Positions 6,281 to 9,283 of a DNA stretch of 9,283 nucleotides are shown here, piece after piece (positions within the stretch are counted from its first letter, which is position 1; each line of letters starts with the position of its first letter). Source of the stretch: Promethearchaeota archaeon (GTDB lineage: Archaea; Asgardarchaeota; Lokiarchaeia; Sigyniarchaeales; SOKP01); contig JAUWZT010000146.1 in assembly GCA_030615145.1 (NCBI GenBank), forward strand, positions 1 through 9,283, read 5' to 3'. The position numbers and the translations under genes were made by a program. The notes below the pieces were generated by a model, which saw only the letters and a list, made by a program, of their open reading frames with translations, was not told the origin of the DNA and did not search any database.

Positions 6281-7486
6281 TTATATTAATGACAAGACTA
6301 TTTTATTATGTGCTTTAAGCATATCTTTCATTATAAGTTCCATTGCATCTTTAATATCCAGATTACTCTCAGGAATACTGCGTTTCGCATTCACACTTGC
6401 CATCAGTACTTCATTTAACCCGCGTAAAATCATATCAGGGCTGTAAAACGGTCTACGCGAAGCCCACCATTGCTGACAGCTGTGAATCCCACGATCTAAC
6501 AAATTTCTGGCATTATCGAAAATATTCTTTCTTTCATCATCCATCGCTTCCCTATATTTTTCAGATAAATGAATTAAGGTAAGGGCATACATAAAAAACC
6601 GATGTTGTTCCATATGGACTTCATTTTTAGGATCAAACCAGAGAGGAAAAGGCACATCATGGGCCAGATCATAAGGCATCGTTGACCAACTAGATGCTTG
6701 AGGCGTTTGATTGGGTCCCTTGGGGAATCTATCGATGATTTCTGAAACATTACATAACTTAACATCGTTGCGATGAGGGATAGCATCAAAAAGAGGTATT
6801 AAAAAATTATTTATAGCATGTTTTACATGGTGTCCAAAAGTTTCTCCGTCCATTGCAAGAATAATATAATAGTCCTCTGAGGTATGTTTGTAATATAATC
6901 GATTTATAAACGCATCAACAGTATTAATTTTATCAAATGCACAATCAATAGAGATATAATCATCTCTAAATAGTAAATTTAAACTGTTAAGATGTTGTGA
7001 TATAAAAGTTGTAGGAAATTCGGGTAAAGTATTTGCTATACCACTCATAATAATCCAATCATAACCCATTTCTTCCACAACCGAAAATACTTCTTCAGAA
7101 ACAGCCATTTCAGGAGGAAAAAAACCTCTCGGTTTAAATAATTCTCCAAAAAATTTTTGATTTGTTTCATAATTTAATTCAATTTGTCGTCTAATTTCTG
7201 GCGATGGAATAAGCGGTAATAGAGGATGGAATTTTCCGGAACCAGTAAATTCTACTTGACCTCTAGATGCAAGTGTTGTTAGCCCTTCTATGATATCCAT
7301 ATATCCAAAATCATTTAATTGTTCAGTCAAAGTACCATTAATATTCAAAGTTATTTTCGCAGAGGGATGATTTCTTAAAACTTCAATTATTGGTCTGTAA
7401 GATTCATTTGCAATTTGTTTGATTACAAAGGGTATTTGCACCGGTGGTTGATAAATATGAAATAAAAACGCAAAATATACAACCAT
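6281..7486 (-). CDS. Glycoside hydrolase family 57 protein (alpha-glucan hydrolase or glucanotransferase)
   Basis: GH57 enzymes are retaining amylases, branching enzymes and 4-alpha-glucanotransferases, frequent in archaea. The conserved blocks appear in order: motif 1 FHIYQPP (9-15) close to the N-terminus, motif 2 GQVEFTGSGKFHPLLPL (76-92), motif 3 GFFPPE (121-126) with Glu126 the expected nucleophile, motif 4 MDGETFGHH (212-220) with Asp213 the expected acid, and a candidate fifth block CQQWWASRR (337-345) in the C-terminal helical part. Motif 1 has Tyr where the HQP form has His. Both catalytic carboxylates are present. The 401-residue length covers the barrel and a short helical domain without extra modules; no signal peptide is seen, so it is probably cytoplasmic. 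The start fits the usual position of motif 1; a GGGAGA (7507-7502) sits 15 bases upstream, rather far for a Shine-Dalgarno. It follows the pyrophosphorylase gene by 34 bp on the same strand and is probably in one operon with it. The exact specificity cannot be read from the sequence. Confidence 0.9.
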   Translation of the reverse strand: MVVYFAFLFHIYQPPVQIPFVIKQIANESYRPIIEVLRNHPSAKITLNINGTLTEQLNDFGYMDIIEGLTTLASRGQVEFTGSGKFHPLLPLIPSPEIRRQIELNYETNQKFFGELFKPRGFFPPEMAVSEEVFSVVEEMGYDWIIMSGIANTLPEFPTTFISQHLNSLNLLFRDDYISIDCAFDKINTVDAFINRLYYKHTSEDYYIILAMDGETFGHHVKHAINNFLIPLFDAIPHRNDVKLCNVSEIIDRFPKGPNQTPQASSWSTMPYDLAHDVPFPLWFDPKNEVHMEQHRFFMYALTLIHLSEKYREAMDDERKNIFDNARNLLDRGIHSCQQWWASRRPFYSPDMILRGLNEVLMASVNAKRSIPESNLDIKDAMELIMKDMLKAHNKIVLSLI

Positions 7487-7520
7487 AATACTAAATATTT
7501 ATCTCCCTTTTTTTATTTAG

Positions 7521-8669
7521 TTAAATATTAGTACCAAGATCAAGAGTTTTATCTCGGATTTGAATATTATCGCCAACCCTGCTATTTGGGGCAACTATCG
7601 CATTATGTAGAACAACATTATCGCCTATTTCACAATTATTACAAACGATCGAACCATCAATATGACAACCAGCTCCAATCTCTACGTTATCCCAGATAAC
7701 GCTTTTCTCGATTACCGTATCCTCCCCAATTTTAACATGGGCTCCAATTGAACATAACGGTTTTATTTTTACTCGATTAAGTAATTCTACAAAATCCCCA
7801 AAACAAGACGGTTTTTCGATCGATACATTTTGTCCCGAATTAATAACGCCCATTACATAAATTCCATCGTATTCCTCACCATTTGGGGTGATCGGCCACG
7901 AATATTTACGCAATAAGTCCCAATTTGCCCACAAATAAGTCTCAGCGTTTCCACAGTCAAGCCAATAATAATTTTTAACAAATCCATATAAATCGTAATT
8001 ATTATCGAGGAGATAAGGGAAAACTTCCCCCCCAAAATCCATCAAGCCCGTTTCTTGTAAGATACTATCAATCTCTTTATTAAAACAATAAATTCCTGTG
8101 TTTATTATGTTTGTATGCAAAAATAAATCGGTTCTTTGAGCCATACTACTTAAATACAGTTCCATAGGAGCAGGTTTTTCTAAGAAGAGATAAATTTTTC
8201 TATTTTGATCGAGAAGCACAACTCCATATTGACTCGTATGACTTTCGCTGGTTTTCATGGAAATAGTAGCAGTTCCCAATTTTTCTGAGTGGAAATCCAT
8301 AAACTCCCTCATTGGGAGATTTGTTACGATATCTGCCATGCTAACAACAATCTTTTCAGAATCAATGTTATTAGTTAATAATCGGTAAGCGTCGGCCGTA
8401 CCCTGACTCTCTTGAATTACGCATTCAAGTTCAACATCTCCCAACTTATCGGGGGTCCATGTTTTTTCCACGTATTCTTTTAATTCTTGACCCATATAAG
8501 CTAAAGCAAGAATTATGTGCTTAATATCCGCAAATATTAAGTGAGCAATAGAATAATCCACCATAGCTTTATTAGTTACTTTTACAAGCGGTTTTGGAAT
8601 GAGTGATGTTAAAGGCATCAACCTCGACCCCTTTCCTCCAGCTAATATTATGGCAGACCATTCTCGCAT
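7521..8669 (-). CDS. NDP-sugar pyrophosphorylase (nucleotidyltransferase with left-handed beta-helix)
   Basis: The enzyme would couple hexose-1-phosphate with an NTP to give an NDP-hexose and pyrophosphate. The N-terminal nucleotidyltransferase domain (about 1-260) has the signature AGGKGSRLMPLT (10-21), PKP (25-27), the metal-binding Asp113 in VSMADI, FLEKP (162-166), NTGIY (190-194), DFGGEVFP (211-218) and WLDCGNAETY (236-245). The C-terminal part (about 275-370) has repeated hexapeptides such as IGAHVKIGEDTVI (308-320), IGAGCHI (331-337) and IGDNVVL (348-354), forming a left-handed beta-helix as in glucose-1-phosphate adenylyltransferases and GDP-mannose pyrophosphorylases. The context favours glucose-1-phosphate, but mannose-1-phosphate cannot be excluded, because the architecture matches the N-terminal half of fused pyrophosphorylase-mutase proteins. 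A Shine-Dalgarno-like GAGAG (8681-8677) lies seven bases before the ATG. It follows the GalT-like gene by 85 bp with its own TATA-like element in the gap, and precedes GH57 by 34 bp. Confidence 0.92.
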   Translation of the reverse strand: MREWSAIILAGGKGSRLMPLTSLIPKPLVKVTNKAMVDYSIAHLIFADIKHIILALAYMGQELKEYVEKTWTPDKLGDVELECVIQESQGTADAYRLLTNNIDSEKIVVSMADIVTNLPMREFMDFHSEKLGTATISMKTSESHTSQYGVVLLDQNRKIYLFLEKPAPMELYLSSMAQRTDLFLHTNIINTGIYCFNKEIDSILQETGLMDFGGEVFPYLLDNNYDLYGFVKNYYWLDCGNAETYLWANWDLLRKYSWPITPNGEEYDGIYVMGVINSGQNVSIEKPSCFGDFVELLNRVKIKPLCSIGAHVKIGEDTVIEKSVIWDNVEIGAGCHIDGSIVCNNCEIGDNVVLHNAIVAPNSRVGDNIQIRDKTLDLGTNI

Positions 8670-8676
8670 GTTGAAT

Positions 8677-8736
8677 CTCTCAGAAAATTACTTTTTCATT
8701 ATATGGTGAGTAATAGATATAAAATTTAAATATTTT
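8677..8736 (-). promoter_or_regulatory. Candidate internal promoter and Shine-Dalgarno of the pyrophosphorylase gene
   Basis: ATATTTAAATTTTATA (about 8734-8719, minus strand) is a good TATA-like sequence some 55 bases before the ATG. A start about 25 bases downstream would leave a leader of around 30 bases carrying GAGAG at 8681-8677. The pyrophosphorylase and GH57 genes could therefore be transcribed without the GalT-like gene upstream. Confidence 0.4.
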
Positions 8737-8754
8737 CAAAAATGATGATTATAC

Positions 8755-9283
8755 TTATTGGTTTAGATATTTTTCTAACGATTTTCTAATTTCTGCTGCC
8801 GTTATATGGGGTAATTTTCTTGCAACTCTCATATCATCTGCCATTTCTGCCCCACCAATAATCTCGTGTGGAATTATATCTACAAACATATGAAAATCCG
8901 CATCATAACCATACGGACAACAATTAAATAAAATATTTCGGTTCTCATCAATTGAAGTATCATCTAAAGCTTGGAAGACCATCTTAATCGCATTTGCAAA
9001 ATCGTTGATTTGGTTGATTTTCAATTGAGTAAACCGTCTAATATGCTCGTGTGGATATGAGCGAATGTGATAATTTCTTACAGGACTTCCCGTTGTATAA
9101 AAAGTCCAAAATTCAGTCTTTAAAATTATCCGATCACTATCCCCATGAGTGGTTTGACATAAACGACAATCATCCCCCATTTCTTTAAATGCTTCGAGGT
9201 ATCCTTCTAATCGACTTCCATGACCATCCATGTTTAAATCGATATATACCTGACCGTGAATACGAGGTTGAGAACCACCAACC
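8755..9283 (-). CDS. GalT-family (HIT superfamily) nucleotidyltransferase, N-terminus beyond the window edge
   Basis: The frame stays open past the internal Met at 9231 to the right edge, so the true start lies outside; 175 C-terminal residues are visible. The first in-window residues, GGSQPRIHGQVYID (9279-9238), align with the galactose-1-phosphate uridylyltransferase active-site block GxSxPHPHGQ. The nucleophilic His and the Gln are kept, but the first His is Arg and the following Pro is Ile. The second half follows, with a Cys pair CRLC, a conserved block WTFYTTGSPVRNYHIRSYP and a C-terminal block with HMFVDIIPH and GGAEMADDMRV, as in GalT-type proteins. These enzymes transfer NMP between NDP-hexose and hexose-1-phosphate; relatives act as ADP-glucose or other NDP-hexose phosphorylases. 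Next to a pyrophosphorylase and alpha-glucan enzymes, a role in NDP-glucose turnover is plausible, but the substrate cannot be told. The lost first His is a zinc ligand in the E. coli enzyme, so metal binding may differ. Confidence 0.8.
   Translation of the reverse strand, partial: VGGSQPRIHGQVYIDLNMDGHGSRLEGYLEAFKEMGDDCRLCQTTHGDSDRIILKTEFWTFYTTGSPVRNYHIRSYPHEHIRRFTQLKINQINDFANAIKMVFQALDDTSIDENRNILFNCCPYGYDADFHMFVDIIPHEIIGGAEMADDMRVARKLPHITAAEIRKSLEKYLNQ

Noticed and set aside
6397..6789. Plus-strand frame 6397-6582 and alternate-frame minus frame 6574-6789 within the GH57 gene
   Set aside because: Both overlap conserved GH57 sequence in other frames and have no features of their own.
1..9283. 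CRISPR array, tRNA or rRNA gene, insertion sequence or transposase
   Set aside because: No regularly spaced repeats, no cloverleaf with a T-loop consensus and no transposase or integrase motif were seen on either strand.

Overview
The window is AT-rich and looks archaeal, most likely an Asgard lineage such as Lokiarchaeia. The support is indirect: a GGTGA-type Shine-Dalgarno, TATA-like boxes in place of -35/-10 promoters, short leaders, poly-T ends, and a small CxxC...CxxC protein whose 'NPYxEEWFCVKCY' style I associate with Asgard genomes. No rRNA, tRNA or ribosomal protein gene is present to fix the lineage.

Layout, left to right. A multi-pass membrane protein runs off the left edge on the minus strand (<1-284, GTG start). 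Next is a phosphohexomutase-family protein whose catalytic motifs have decayed (415-1800, minus). A gene-free stretch (1801-2131) grades into a patch of clearly higher GC that also covers a small zinc-ribbon protein (2132-2548, minus). After a divergent promoter region lies the only plus-strand gene, a very large GH13 protein of 1135 residues (2745-6152). It converges on a minus-strand run: a GalT/HIT-family nucleotidyltransferase cut by the right edge (8755->9283), an NDP-sugar pyrophosphorylase with a left-handed beta-helix tail (7521-8669), and a GH57 glycosidase or glucanotransferase (6281-7486).

Taken together this is a carbohydrate locus, most simply alpha-glucan (glycogen or malto-oligosaccharide) and nucleotide-sugar metabolism. 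The pyrophosphorylase makes an NDP-hexose, the GalT-like protein interconverts NDP-hexose and hexose-1-phosphate, and the GH57 and GH13 proteins would remodel an alpha-glucan. No glycogen synthase or phosphorylase is visible here.

Points that stand out: (1) the mutase homologue has Gly in place of the phosphoserine, a broken metal loop and no RPSGTEP phosphate loop, so it is probably a pseudoenzyme; (2) it and the pyrophosphorylase look like the two halves of a protein that is fused in some bacteria, here split about 5.7 kb apart; (3) the GH13 protein has NNPD in conserved region IV where amylases have NHD, a change also known in the maltosyltransferase GlgE, and carries large helical extensions I cannot assign; (4) the GalT homologue has Arg where the first His of HPHxQ is expected; (5) the patch around 1920-2520 has a different base composition from its neighbours.
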